DNA of 64,000 nt from an uncultured Bacillaceae bacterium (GCA_937951955.1 CALGAD010000161.1:3098-67097); one strand, 5' to 3'; counted from the first letter of the stretch, positions 36,590 to 46,170 are shown. The notes: generated from the sequence alone by a model not told the origin. A program made the numbers and translations.

Positions 36590-38364
36590 AAACATATCGA
36601 AGAAAATATATCGTTTCCTTTATCATCATCCAATTGATTTTATTGGTCGGTCTCGCTTTATCTGTTGCCCATATGGTCCATTATAATACCACGGTAGTTC
36701 AGAAAAAATCGCTGGACAAAAAAGCGACTTATATCACAGCAATGCTGAATAAGGATGGCCTGTCTGAAGCGACGCAAGAAGAAATCGAACGCCTGGCAGA
36801 CGGGCTCGATCTTTTTATCGCCGTGGTGAATAATGAAGGCGATGTTCTTTACGATAGTGGCAAGCTCAATGAAGAAGATGATCTAGCCTTTAGAAAATTT
36901 GTTTCCGAATCTCTGCCGCGTTTGAAAAAGTCAACGGCTAATCGCATTTACAAAACGGATTATCGTTTCTATATTTTAGAAAATATTCCTCTTGCACTAG
37001 ACGAAGAAGGCTATCTCGTTGTTTCCACCCCTAAATTCGAATCGGAAACAGCGACTGTCGATATTTTTGCGATTATCTTTGTTTTACTACTGCTCGGTAC
37101 GATTGCTTTATTGTACTTAGGGCGACGCCTCATCAACCAATATACGCAACCGATCGATTCCATTACGAAGGTAGCTGTTGAGTTGACGAAGGGTAATTAC
37201 TCGGCACGTATTTATGAGGAACCGAATAACGAGCTAGGGGTTTTGCAAACGACCTTAAACATTTTAGCCCGTAATTTACAAGAAGCAACGAAGGCCCAGG
37301 AAATCCAGACCGACCGTTTACAAACGATTATCGAAAATATGGGAATGCCTTTAATTTCCATCGATCAACAAGGGATCGTCACATTAGTGAACCGGACGTA
37401 TACAGAAATATTCGGGAAAACGAACGAGGAGTTATACGGGCGTTCATACGTTGATTGTATCGAACACCGGAAAATCCGGAATATTATCGAAGAAGTGTTT
37501 ATGACGGAAAAGGGTGTCCGGAAAGAAGTTAAATTATCGATCGGCATCTGGATGAAACATTTTGAAATTTACGGTGCGCCGATTATCAGTAACGATAATG
37601 AGTGGAAAGGCATTGTTCTTGTCTTTCATGACATAACGGAACTAAAAAAACTGGAGCAAGTGCGCAAAGATTTTGTCGCGAATGTCTCCCACGAATTAAA
37701 AACACCGGTTACCTCCATTAAAGGTTTTGCGGAAACATTACTGGATGGGGCGATGAATGAGCGCGAGACCTTGCATTCCTTTTTGCAAATCATTCAAAAG
37801 GAATCCGATCGTCTGCAGTCGCTCATCTATGACTTGCTCGAATTATCGCGAATCGAAAGGGAAGGGTTTCAGTTAACGATTGAGCGCGTCGATCTTCATC
37901 AAATTGTTCACGATGTTTTGCATACATTAGAGAAAAATGCCGCGAAAAAACGCATTTCTTTGGCGTATGAAAATGGTCGTTCCTGTATCATTGAGGGCGA
38001 CCGGTTGCGGATCCAGCAAATTCTCTTTAATCTAGTAACGAATGCGATATCCTATACACCGCCACGGGGAAAAGTGACCGTAACGCTATCAGAAGAAAAT
38101 GATCATGTCAAACTATCGGTAAATGATACGGGAATCGGTATTGAAAAAGAAGAGATTCCACGAATTTTTGAACGGTTTTATCGAGTCGATAAGGCACGAA
38201 GTCGAAACTCAGGAGGAACCGGATTAGGCCTGGCGATTGTGAAACATTTAGTCGATGCCCATAAAGGAGATATTGTCGTTGATTCCGAATTAGGGAAAGG
38301 CTCCTGTTTCACAGTACTGCTACCTAAAAAGTATCCCCGGTTTAAAGAGTTTACAAAAAATTAA
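36586..38364 (+). CDS. phoR: Sensor histidine kinase PhoR
   Basis: A 592-residue kinase: TM1 (about 8-30), extracytoplasmic PAS-like sensor (about 31-158), TM2 (159-178), HAMP (180-235), cytoplasmic PAS (about 245-350), HisKA with His369 in 'FVANVSHELKTPVTS' and an HATPase end with 'NLVTNAISYTP', 'VNDTGIGIEKEE' and 'SGGTGLGLAIVKHLV'. In Bacillus, PhoR senses wall teichoic acid intermediates through the cytoplasmic PAS domain and phosphorylates PhoP. Its start overlaps the phoP end, so the two are translationally coupled. Confidence 0.94.
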   Translation: MKTYRRKYIVSFIIIQLILLVGLALSVAHMVHYNTTVVQKKSLDKKATYITAMLNKDGLSEATQEEIERLADGLDLFIAVVNNEGDVLYDSGKLNEEDDLAFRKFVSESLPRLKKSTANRIYKTDYRFYILENIPLALDEEGYLVVSTPKFESETATVDIFAIIFVLLLLGTIALLYLGRRLINQYTQPIDSITKVAVELTKGNYSARIYEEPNNELGVLQTTLNILARNLQEATKAQEIQTDRLQTIIENMGMPLISIDQQGIVTLVNRTYTEIFGKTNEELYGRSYVDCIEHRKIRNIIEEVFMTEKGVRKEVKLSIGIWMKHFEIYGAPIISNDNEWKGIVLVFHDITELKKLEQVRKDFVANVSHELKTPVTSIKGFAETLLDGAMNERETLHSFLQIIQKESDRLQSLIYDLLELSRIEREGFQLTIERVDLHQIVHDVLHTLEKNAAKKRISLAYENGRSCIIEGDRLRIQQILFNLVTNAISYTPPRGKVTVTLSEENDHVKLSVNDTGIGIEKEEIPRIFERFYRVDKARSRNSGGTGLGLAIVKHLVDAHKGDIVVDSELGKGSCFTVLLPKKYPRFKEFTKN

Positions 38365-38437
38365 TGGTCAATTTATAATCAGTTAACAATGGACGGGTAA
38401 TATGGAGGATGAAAACCCCGTCATCCAATAATATATG

Positions 38438-38466
38438 GCGAAGCAAATCGATTGCTTCGCTTTTCC
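38438..38466 (+). terminator. Terminator of phoPR
   Basis: A perfect GCGAAGCAA / TTGCTTCGC stem with a five-base loop, then TTTTCC. The rest of the gap to hflK (38467-38630) is AT-rich with nothing else recognised. Confidence 0.75.
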
Positions 38467-38631
38467 TATTTAGAAACGAAATACCGGTCTTCGATCAACG
38501 GAGACGATTCTTTGTTTTCTTTCACCTTCAATTTCCAACCTTCATTTACTATACAATCTTCGTTATTTTCAATTCCCTCAGGATGAATGCGTTTTATTAT
38601 TAATATTTTGGAAATTACATTAAAATAAAAC

Positions 38632-38657
38632 TGAAACAATTCCCTTATTGAATCGTA
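38632..38657 (+). promoter_or_regulatory. Sigma-W-type (ECF) promoter of hflKC
   Basis: TGAAAC (38632-38637), exactly 16 bases, then CGTA (38654-38657). This is a perfect match to the sigma-W consensus TGAAAC-N16-CGTA. It lies 40 bases upstream of the hflK start codon with a good ribosome binding site in between. Confidence 0.75.
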
Positions 38658-38697
38658 TATACTTAGAGGTAGAGATTCTCGTAGAAAGGAAGATTAT

Positions 38698-39669
38698 ATG
38701 ATCAGCCTAAAACAGATTTATACATCGATCGGACTTATGTTAGCGATTGCCATTTTAGGCCTTGTGGCTTTCACGTCCTGGTATACGGTCGATGAATCGG
38801 AGCAGGCCGTTGTATTAACGTTCGGGGATGCAGGCGATCCGATTACCGAACCGGGTTTGAAGTTCAAACTGCCCTGGCCGATTCAAACGGTAGAAAAATT
38901 ATCGAAAGAAACGTTTAGCCTCGATTTTAAATACACCCCGGGTGAAGGAAATCAAGGAGACCGCCAGGATACGAAAATGATTACCGGTGATGAAAACATC
39001 GTCATCGCCGATTTAGTTGTTCAATGGAGAATTACGGATCCGGTTAAGTTTTTATACAATGTCGATGATCCGGAACAGGCACTGTACAATGCGACAAGTG
39101 CTTCGTTAAGAGCGATCATCGGGAATTCGCAAATCGATGAGGCGCTAACAGATGGGCGTGCCGAAATCGAAGCGAATGTACGGGATTTATTAACGAGATT
39201 GATAGAAGAGTACGATATCGGCATTTCTATAATGAACGTAAAATTGCAAAACGTGGATCTTCCGAATGATGAAGTGCGGGAAGCCTTTACACGCGTAACC
39301 GATGCTCGGGAAACAATGAATACAAAAATTAATGAAGCGAATAAATATCGGAACCAAAAAATTAACGAAGCAAATGGAGAGAAAGAAGCGATCATAAGAC
39401 GGGCTGAAGGTCAGAAAGAAGCCCGGATCCAGCAAGCCCACGGGGATGTCGCCGTGTTTAACAGTTTGTACAACGCCTATCAGAATAATCAGGAAGTGAC
39501 GAAAGATCGGCTCATTATTGAAACATTGGAAAAAGTGTTGAAGGATGCCAAAGTGTATATTATGGATGATGATGGTGATACGGTGAAGTATTTTCCGATT
39601 CCGCCACTGACGAATACAGATAGACCGATAGAAGAAGCTCCTGAGGAAGGAAGTGAACAAAATGAGTGA
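38698..39669 (+). CDS. hflK: HflK, SPFH-domain modulator of FtsH
   Basis: A 323-residue SPFH protein: one N-terminal membrane helix (about 10-27, 'IGLMLAIAILGLVAFTSWY'), the SPFH/band 7 domain ('VDESEQAVVLTFGDAGDPITEPGLKFK' region, about 30-215) and a long Glu/Ala/Arg-rich helix (about 210-265). HflK and HflC form a large cage around FtsH and limit its access to membrane substrates. AAGGAAG precedes the ATG. The pair is inserted between phoPR and polA, where B. subtilis has none. Overlaps hflC by eight bases. Confidence 0.93.
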   Translation: MISLKQIYTSIGLMLAIAILGLVAFTSWYTVDESEQAVVLTFGDAGDPITEPGLKFKLPWPIQTVEKLSKETFSLDFKYTPGEGNQGDRQDTKMITGDENIVIADLVVQWRITDPVKFLYNVDDPEQALYNATSASLRAIIGNSQIDEALTDGRAEIEANVRDLLTRLIEEYDIGISIMNVKLQNVDLPNDEVREAFTRVTDARETMNTKINEANKYRNQKINEANGEKEAIIRRAEGQKEARIQQAHGDVAVFNSLYNAYQNNQEVTKDRLIIETLEKVLKDAKVYIMDDDGDTVKYFPIPPLTNTDRPIEEAPEEGSEQNE

Positions 39670-40588
39670 TGTCATCGATATCGATGAAAAAAGAAGGAAT
39701 TTGCCTGTAAGAAGATATATCATTTCCGGATTCACGTTGCTGATCATCATGACCGTCCTCTTCCTTGTTATTTCGAATATTTTCATCGTTCGCGAGGGCG
39801 AGTATAAAGTGGTCCGGCAATTTGGTGAAGTCGTTCGCGTGGAAAGCGAACCGGGGCTCTATTTTAAACTGCCCTTTATCCAATCGGTAACGATGCTGCC
39901 TAAATATCAGTTAACCTATGACGTTTCGGAATCCGAGATTACCACTCTCGATAAAAAGCGGGTCATCATCGATAACTATGCGATCTGGAAAATTGTCGAT
40001 CCCATTGACCTGATTACGAACGCCCGGACGATTGAAAACGCCGAAGCCCGGATGGATGAGTTCATTTATTCGGTCATCCGGACGCAACTCGGTCAGATGA
40101 ATTACGATGAAATTATCAATGACGAAAAAACGAGCCGGGGTGATTTGAACGAGCGGGTTAAAGAAGAAGTGAATACATTGCTGGAAAAAGATAAATACGG
40201 CATTCAAGTCGTTGATGTACGGATTAAACGGATTGACTTACCGCCGGATAACGAACAATCCGTTTATACGAGAATGATTTCCGAACGGGAATCGACAGCT
40301 CAAGATTATTTATCAAGAGGGGATGCGCAAGCAAATATTATTCGCGCCGAAACGGATAGAGAGGTAGACATCATGCTTGCCGAGGCCAGGGCGAATGCCG
40401 AGCGGATTCGCGCTGAAGGAGAACAGGAAGCTGCCCGTATCTACAATGAGGCTTTCTCCAAAGACCCGGAATTTTATCAATTGTACCGGACATTAGAATC
40501 GTATAAACAAGTCATTGATGATGAGACGGTGATTATTCTTCCTTCCGATTCACCATATGCACGACTTTTGCAGGGATTATCTGAATAA
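39662..40588 (+). CDS. hflC: HflC, SPFH-domain modulator of FtsH
   Basis: A 308-residue partner of HflK: an N-terminal membrane helix (about 18-40, 'YIISGFTLLIIMTVLFLVIS'), the SPFH domain ('EYKVVRQFGEVVRVESEPG') and a charged helix ending 'IYNEAFSKDPEFYQLYRTLE', the hallmark of HflC. The ATG at 39662 overlaps the end of hflK; GAGGAAGG lies upstream, somewhat far. A GTG at 39653 is too close to that site. A terminator follows, so hflKC is a two-gene operon under its own ECF-type promoter. Confidence 0.93.
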   Translation: MSDVIDIDEKRRNLPVRRYIISGFTLLIIMTVLFLVISNIFIVREGEYKVVRQFGEVVRVESEPGLYFKLPFIQSVTMLPKYQLTYDVSESEITTLDKKRVIIDNYAIWKIVDPIDLITNARTIENAEARMDEFIYSVIRTQLGQMNYDEIINDEKTSRGDLNERVKEEVNTLLEKDKYGIQVVDVRIKRIDLPPDNEQSVYTRMISERESTAQDYLSRGDAQANIIRAETDREVDIMLAEARANAERIRAEGEQEAARIYNEAFSKDPEFYQLYRTLESYKQVIDDETVIILPSDSPYARLLQGLSE

Positions 40589-40627
40589 TTGTGTTTTGAA
40601 AAAAACTTTCTAAATGTAGATGTTAAA

Positions 40628-40667
40628 GCCGGTTCTAGAATATGGGACCGGCAATTTCTTTTTTTAC
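40628..40667 (+). terminator. Terminator of hflKC
   Basis: GCCGGTTC / GGGACCGGC (one G-T pair) with an eight-base loop, then AATTTCTTTTTTT. Confidence 0.8.
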
Positions 40668-40742
40668 GGATCACATGATAGAATAAGGAGAGTAAAGAAT
40701 CGTAACAGAAATTTTGTTCATGAAGAAACGAGGGGATCGATA

Positions 40743-43370
40743 TTGAGCAAAAAAATTGTATTCATTGATGGCAATAGTATAGCCTTTCGGGCATTTTACG
40801 CTTTGCCGTTATTAAATAATTCGAAAGGAATACATACGAATGCCATTTATGGCTTCAGCATGATGTTAAATAAAATTTTAGAAGAGGAAAAACCGAGCCA
40901 TATTTTAGTGGCCTTTGATGCCGGAAAAACGACATTCCGTCATCAAACCTTTAAAGAATATAAGGGAGGCCGGCAGAAAACGCCACCCGAATTGTCAGAA
41001 CAGTTTCCGTTTATTCGTGAATTACTTGATGCGTACGGTATCCGCTACTACGAGCTTCCGGATTACGAAGCGGATGATATTATCGGCACACTCTCCAAAC
41101 AAGCCGAAGAAAGCGGCTTTCAAGTGCAGATCATTACCGGCGATCGGGATTTAACGCAGCTAGCTTCCGGACAAACGACTGTTTTTGTCACGAAAAAAGG
41201 TGTCACGGATATGGAAGCCTATACTCCGGAACATATCCGGGAAAAATATGGTATAAAACCGGAACAAATCATTGATATGAAGGGACTAATGGGGGATGCG
41301 AGCGACAATATCCCCGGAGTGCCCGGAATCGGTGAAAAAACGGCTATTAAGTTGTTAAAACAATTCGAGACCATGGAAAATTTACTGGACTCGATTGAGC
41401 AAGTCAGCGGGAAAAAAGTGAAGGAAAATTTATCGACTTATAAAGAGCAAGCAATCATGAGTAAGCAACTGGCCACGATTGAACGTGCGGCTCCCGTTGA
41501 AATTACGTTAGAAGAACTCAGCTATGCTGGTCCCGATCAACAAAAATTGGCGGAAATCTATAAAGATCTGGAGTTTAAATCTTTGTTGGAGAAAATGGAC
41601 AGTCCTGCAGAGGAAAAAGAAGAACTCGCAGATATTGAATTTGAAATTCTCCAGTCCATCCCGGACCGGATTTTAGTGGATAAAAGTAGCTTTTATGTAG
41701 AAATCATTGAAGACAATTACCATTATGCGCCCATTCTCGGTTTCTCCCTGGTCAATGAAACGGGAAATTATTATATTCCGATACAGGTGGCGCTAGAATC
41801 GGAGGCATTTAAACAATGGGCTGAGGATGCTACCAGGAAAAAATATGTTTACGACGGAAAGCGCTCGGTAGTTGCTTTACGCCGGCACGGTATCGAATTG
41901 CAGGGGATTGAATTTGATTTATTACTGGCATCTTACCTGCTCGATCCTTCGGCCAATATCGCCGATGTGCACGATGTCGCGAAGTCCCATGGTTATCAAC
42001 AAGTGCAACCTGATAATCACGTGTATGGAAAAGGTGCCAAGCGCAGCGAATTAACCGATGAAACCCGAGCAGAACATGTTGTTCGCAAAGCGTTAGCGAT
42101 CGAACATTTGAAAGAATTGTTAACGGACAAACTGAAAGAGAATGAGCAATACCGCCTTTTCCATGAACTAGAAATGCCTCTATCATTCATTCTCGCTGAT
42201 ATGGAGAGCACAGGGGTGCAGGTGGATAAACAGCGCCTGGAAAAGATGGGCGATGAAATAACCGGTCGCTTAAAAGAAATCGAGGCACAAATTTATGAAC
42301 TAGCTGGTGAAACGTTTAACATCAATTCACCAAAACAATTAGGTGTTATCCTTTTTGAAAAATTAGGATTACCTGTTTTGAAAAAGACGAAGACCGGTTA
42401 TTCAACCTCTGCGGATGTGCTGGAAAAATTAAAAAATCACCATGAGATTATCGATTTAATTCTCCATTACCGGCAATTAGGGAAATTACAATCTACTTAT
42501 ATTGAAGGCTTGTTAAAAGTTCTCCATCCCAAAACAGGCAAAGTGCACACGCGTTTTAATCAGGCGTTAACACAAACAGGACGATTGAGCTCTACGGATC
42601 CTAACTTGCAAAATATTCCGATCCGGCTTGAAGAAGGACGGAAAATCCGGCAAGCATTCGTACCATCAGAAAAAGGCTGGATGATTCTTTCGGCAGACTA
42701 CTCACAAATCGAATTGCGCGTTCTCGCCCACATTTCCGGTGACGAACGGTTAATCGATGCGTTTAAACAGGGTATGGATATTCATACAAGAACAGCGATG
42801 GATGTGTTCCATGTTGATAAGGACGGAGTCACTCCGGACATGCGCCGGCAGGCGAAAGCCGTTAACTTCGGGATCGTATACGGCATTAGTGACTATGGTT
42901 TGTCCCAAAACCTGGGTATCCCCCGCAAAGAAGCAAAGGAATTCATTGACCGGTATTTTGCCATCTATCCCGATGTCCATCAATATATGGAAGATATCGT
43001 CCAGGAGGCGAAATTAAAAGGATATGTCACAACCTTGCTCAATCGCCGGCGTTATATCCCGGAGATCACGAGCAAAAACTTTAATGTGCGCAGTTTTGCA
43101 GAAAGAACAGCAATGAATACGCCGATTCAAGGCAGTGCCGCCGATATTATTAAAAAAGCGATGATTGAAATGTCCGATCGCTTGAAGAAGGAAAATTTAC
43201 AGGCCCGTATGCTGCTACAGGTGCATGACGAATTAATTTTCGAGGCACCTGAAGAGGAAATTCCGATACTTGAATCAATCGTTCCCGAAGTAATGGAGAA
43301 TACGATTGAATTAAAAGTGCCCCTGAAAGTTGATGTATCCTATGGTGAAACCTGGTTTGATGCAAAATAA
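40743..43370 (+). CDS. polA: DNA polymerase I
   Basis: An 875-residue Pol I. Order: 5'-3' exonuclease (1-290, 'FIDGNSIAFRAFYALP', 'YEADDIIGTL', 'GLMGDASDNIPGVPGIGEKT'), a degenerate 3'-5' exonuclease domain (about 300-465) in which the catalytic acid motif reads 'SSFYVEIIED' instead of FDTET, and the polymerase domain (motif A 'ADYSQIELRVLAHIS', motif B 'RRQAKAVNFGIVYGISDYG', motif C 'QVHDELIFE'). So proofreading is probably absent, as in other Bacillus Pol I. The TTG at 40743 follows GAGGGG and begins 'MSKKIVFIDGNS'. mutM and coaE follow. Confidence 0.97.
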   Translation: MSKKIVFIDGNSIAFRAFYALPLLNNSKGIHTNAIYGFSMMLNKILEEEKPSHILVAFDAGKTTFRHQTFKEYKGGRQKTPPELSEQFPFIRELLDAYGIRYYELPDYEADDIIGTLSKQAEESGFQVQIITGDRDLTQLASGQTTVFVTKKGVTDMEAYTPEHIREKYGIKPEQIIDMKGLMGDASDNIPGVPGIGEKTAIKLLKQFETMENLLDSIEQVSGKKVKENLSTYKEQAIMSKQLATIERAAPVEITLEELSYAGPDQQKLAEIYKDLEFKSLLEKMDSPAEEKEELADIEFEILQSIPDRILVDKSSFYVEIIEDNYHYAPILGFSLVNETGNYYIPIQVALESEAFKQWAEDATRKKYVYDGKRSVVALRRHGIELQGIEFDLLLASYLLDPSANIADVHDVAKSHGYQQVQPDNHVYGKGAKRSELTDETRAEHVVRKALAIEHLKELLTDKLKENEQYRLFHELEMPLSFILADMESTGVQVDKQRLEKMGDEITGRLKEIEAQIYELAGETFNINSPKQLGVILFEKLGLPVLKKTKTGYSTSADVLEKLKNHHEIIDLILHYRQLGKLQSTYIEGLLKVLHPKTGKVHTRFNQALTQTGRLSSTDPNLQNIPIRLEEGRKIRQAFVPSEKGWMILSADYSQIELRVLAHISGDERLIDAFKQGMDIHTRTAMDVFHVDKDGVTPDMRRQAKAVNFGIVYGISDYGLSQNLGIPRKEAKEFIDRYFAIYPDVHQYMEDIVQEAKLKGYVTTLLNRRRYIPEITSKNFNVRSFAERTAMNTPIQGSAADIIKKAMIEMSDRLKKENLQARMLLQVHDELIFEAPEEEIPILESIVPEVMENTIELKVPLKVDVSYGETWFDAK

Positions 43371-43401
43371 TATTTATAAACCAAATTCACAATTTGAAAA
43401 T

Positions 43402-43452
43402 GAACCACCTCTTTCATCCGTGCAAGCGTTGGGAAGAGGTGGTCCGCTTTTT
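43402..43452 (+). terminator. Terminator between polA and mutM
   Basis: GAaCCACCTCTT / AAGAGGTGGTC pairs around a 20-base loop and ends CGCTTTTTG. It separates polA from mutM although the two are usually considered one cluster. Confidence 0.7.
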
Positions 43453-43496
43453 GCTTACGAGTTTTACAATTTTTATAGAAAGAAAGGATAATGATT

Positions 43497-44327
43497 ATGC
43501 CCGAACTACCTGAAGTAGAGACAGTGCGAAAAACATTAGAACAGCTTGTTACAAGTAAAACAATAGCAGATGTTACGATTTACTGGCCGAAAATTATTAA
43601 ACAACCGCAAGATTCAGAAGAATTTCGTCATCGCTTGACAGGCCAGACGATTGAAACAATAGACCGCCGGGGAAAATATTTACTGTTTTACTTAACGGAT
43701 TATGTCCTGATTTCCCACCTGCGTATGGAAGGAAAATATGGACTATATCCAAAGGACGAGCCCTTTGATAAGCATACCCATGTCATTTTCCATTTCACCG
43801 ATGATACGGAACTTCGTTATCGGGATGTTCGTAAATTCGGCACAATGCATCTCGTCTTCAAAGGAGAAGAATTTGCACAAGCGCCGTTGGCGGGATTGGG
43901 CATCGAACCTTTCGATGAACAATTTACCGTCGAATATTTAGAGGAAGCGTTTTGCAAAACGATGAGAAACATTAAAGTTGTTCTTCTCGATCAAACGATC
44001 GTTACCGGTTTAGGGAATATTTATGTTGATGAAGCTTTGTTCCGGGCGAATATCCACCCTTTACGGGCGGCCAACTCGTTGTCACGCGAGGAACTTTCCC
44101 GCTTGAAAGATGCGATTGTAGAAACGTTAACGGAAGCGGTAGAAAAAGGCGGAACGACAATCCGGTCTTATGTAAACTCCCAGGGGGAGATCGGCATGTT
44201 TCAGTTGGAATTAAACGTCTATGGCCGGGAAGGTGAACCGTGTAAACGGTGTGGTTCGATCATTGAAAAAATGAAAGTAGGCGGACGGGGAACGCATATT
44301 TGTCCGAAATGCCAGAAAACGAAATAG
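43497..44327 (+). CDS. mutM: Formamidopyrimidine-DNA glycosylase
   Basis: A 276-residue Fpg that removes 8-oxoguanine and FaPy and has AP-lyase activity. After Met removal the catalytic Pro2 and Glu3 are present ('MPELPEVETVRKTL'). The H2TH region reads 'VTGLGNIYVDEALFRA', and a C-terminal zinc finger has four Cys ('CKRCGS', 'CPKCQ'). The start must be the ATG at 43497, because an upstream ATG at 43491 would bury the catalytic proline. AAAGGA is eight bases upstream. It is followed by coaE; the ytaF found between them in B. subtilis is missing. Confidence 0.97.
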   Translation: MPELPEVETVRKTLEQLVTSKTIADVTIYWPKIIKQPQDSEEFRHRLTGQTIETIDRRGKYLLFYLTDYVLISHLRMEGKYGLYPKDEPFDKHTHVIFHFTDDTELRYRDVRKFGTMHLVFKGEEFAQAPLAGLGIEPFDEQFTVEYLEEAFCKTMRNIKVVLLDQTIVTGLGNIYVDEALFRANIHPLRAANSLSREELSRLKDAIVETLTEAVEKGGTTIRSYVNSQGEIGMFQLELNVYGREGEPCKRCGSIIEKMKVGGRGTHICPKCQKTK

Positions 44328-44345
44328 ATGCCAGGGGGTTTTTTT

Positions 44346-44945
44346 ATGCGCGTATTCGGAATTACTGGTGGGATTGCAACCGGAAAAAGCACGGTATCCA
44401 ATATGATCAAAGAGTTTGGTTTTACCGTGATCGATGCCGATGTCGTTGCAAGGGAAGTGATGGAACCGGGTAGGGAAGCGTATATGAAGGTTGTCGAACA
44501 TTTTGGCAAGGAAATTTTACTCGATAATGAGCAAATTGATCGCCAAAAATTAGGTGCCATCGTTTTTCATAATGAAGAAAAACGCCAGTTGTTAAATTCT
44601 CTCGTTCACCCGGCTGTACGGAAAGAAATGCTAAAACAAAAGGAAGAGGCGGAAAGGCGGGGGGAGAAAGCGGTCTTTTTAGATATTCCTTTATTATATG
44701 AAGGACGGTTAACCTATCTTGTAGAAAAAGTCATTGTCGTTTATACGGATGTAAATACCCAGCTGAAGCGACTCATGTCCAGAAATCAATTATCGAAAGA
44801 TGAGGCGCTGGCAAGAATTCATTCGCAAATGTCAATTGAGGAAAAACGAAAGTTAGCGGATGAAGTGATTGACAATCGCGGTTCACTCGACCAAACCCGG
44901 CAGCAGCTTGTGGCGATCCTGCAAAAATATGATTTAATTGAATAG
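44346..44945 (+). CDS. coaE: Dephospho-CoA kinase
   Basis: A 199-residue P-loop kinase that performs the last step of CoA synthesis. Walker A is 'GITGGIATGKSTVS', followed by 'VIDADVVAREV' and the LID-side block 'DIPLLYEGRLTYLVEK'. ATG at 44346 has AGGGGG eight bases upstream; the ATG at 44328 begins inside that region. It lies 18 bases after mutM. Confidence 0.96.
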   Translation: MRVFGITGGIATGKSTVSNMIKEFGFTVIDADVVAREVMEPGREAYMKVVEHFGKEILLDNEQIDRQKLGAIVFHNEEKRQLLNSLVHPAVRKEMLKQKEEAERRGEKAVFLDIPLLYEGRLTYLVEKVIVVYTDVNTQLKRLMSRNQLSKDEALARIHSQMSIEEKRKLADEVIDNRGSLDQTRQQLVAILQKYDLIE

Positions 44946-45064
44946 CTGTTGTCGAAAAATATTGCCATCCTCATCCTTTTATACAGGCCCCTTTGATAAC
45001 AAACTTTCTTAATTAATCGGATATTAGCCCAATTCCAGCAAAAAATACCACATTATTTTCTAAA

Positions 45065-45075
45065 TATGTTATACT
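45065..45075 (+). promoter_or_regulatory. CcpN-type operator at the gapB promoter
   Basis: TATGTTATACT fits the CcpN recognition pattern TRTGHYATAYW (recalled) at all 11 positions. The site contains a TATACT -10-like hexamer (45070-45075). A second, weaker copy on the other strand may be at 45101-45111 (CGTATATCA). In B. subtilis CcpN represses gapB and pckA on glucose. Confidence 0.6.
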
Positions 45076-45129
45076 ATTTACGGGTAATTGATAAAAAAAT
45101 CGTATATCAAGATTTAGGGGGCTAATACG

Positions 45130-46158
45130 TTGAAGAAAGTTGCGATCAATGGGTTTGGGAGAATCGGGCGTATGGTTTTTCGCCAGGCCATTCTCGATGA
45201 TGATTATTCCATCGTAGCAATTAACGCCAGGTATCCGGCGGAAACACTTGCCCACTTAATCAAATACGACAGTATTCATGGTAGATTCACAGGGGAAGTG
45301 GAAGCAGGGGAGAATGAGCTTATTGTCAATGGAAAAACAATTAAACTAGTAAATGAAAGAAATCCGGAAGATTTACCCTGGAAAGAACATGGGGTAGATA
45401 TTGTCATTGAAGCCACAGGGAAATTCAATGCCCGGGAGAAAGCAGCCATGCATTTAAAAGCCGGGGCCAAAAAAGTCATTTTAACAGCACCCGGAAAAAA
45501 TGAGGATGTTACCGTTGTTATGGGGGTTAATGATGCGGAGCTCGATATTGAAGCGCATGATATTATTTCCAACGCATCGTGCACAACGAACTGTCTTGCG
45601 CCAGTCGTAAAGGTACTGGATGATCGGTTTGGCGTTGTCAACGGTTATATGACAACGGTACATGCCTATACGAACGATCAAAAAAATATCGATAATCCGC
45701 ATAAAGATTTAAGAAGGGCAAGAGCTTGTGGCGAATCGATCATTCCGACGACAACCGGTGCTGCAAAGGCAATAGGAAAAGTTCTGCCGCATTTAGAAGG
45801 AAAGCTTCACGGTATAGCGTTACGTGTGCCCGTGCCCAATGTCTCCCTTGTTGATCTCGTCTGTGAATTGAAAACACCGGTAACGATTGACGATATTAAT
45901 TATGCTTTCCTGGATGCGAGCAGGAATGAATTGAAAAATATTTTGGATATTAGCGATGAACCTCTCGTTTCGATCGACTTCAATACGAATCCCCATTCCG
46001 CAATCGTCGATAGTTTATCGACGATGGTGATGGAAAATAACAAAGTAAAAGTTCTCGCCTGGTACGATAATGAATGGGGATATTCGGCACGAGTTGTTGA
46101 TTTATTAAGACTTGTCGTTAAACAGATGAATAAAAATTTGCAGGCATCTGCATCTTGA
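45130..46158 (+). CDS. gapB: Glyceraldehyde-3-phosphate dehydrogenase, gluconeogenic (GapB)
   Basis: A 342-residue GAPDH. The Rossmann loop is 'INGFGRIGRMVF', the catalytic cysteine Cys151 in 'SNASCTTNCLAP', and the histidine in 'MTTVHAYTNDQ'. Residues 31-38 read 'INARYPAE' instead of the Asp-containing NAD-type loop, as expected for the NADP-preferring GapB. It works in gluconeogenesis. The start is TTG with AGGGGGC upstream. speD, which follows gapB in B. subtilis, is not here. Confidence 0.95.
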   Translation: MKKVAINGFGRIGRMVFRQAILDDDYSIVAINARYPAETLAHLIKYDSIHGRFTGEVEAGENELIVNGKTIKLVNERNPEDLPWKEHGVDIVIEATGKFNAREKAAMHLKAGAKKVILTAPGKNEDVTVVMGVNDAELDIEAHDIISNASCTTNCLAPVVKVLDDRFGVVNGYMTTVHAYTNDQKNIDNPHKDLRRARACGESIIPTTTGAAKAIGKVLPHLEGKLHGIALRVPVPNVSLVDLVCELKTPVTIDDINYAFLDASRNELKNILDISDEPLVSIDFNTNPHSAIVDSLSTMVMENNKVKVLAWYDNEWGYSARVVDLLRLVVKQMNKNLQASAS

Positions 46159-46170
46159 TCGCTTGATTCG

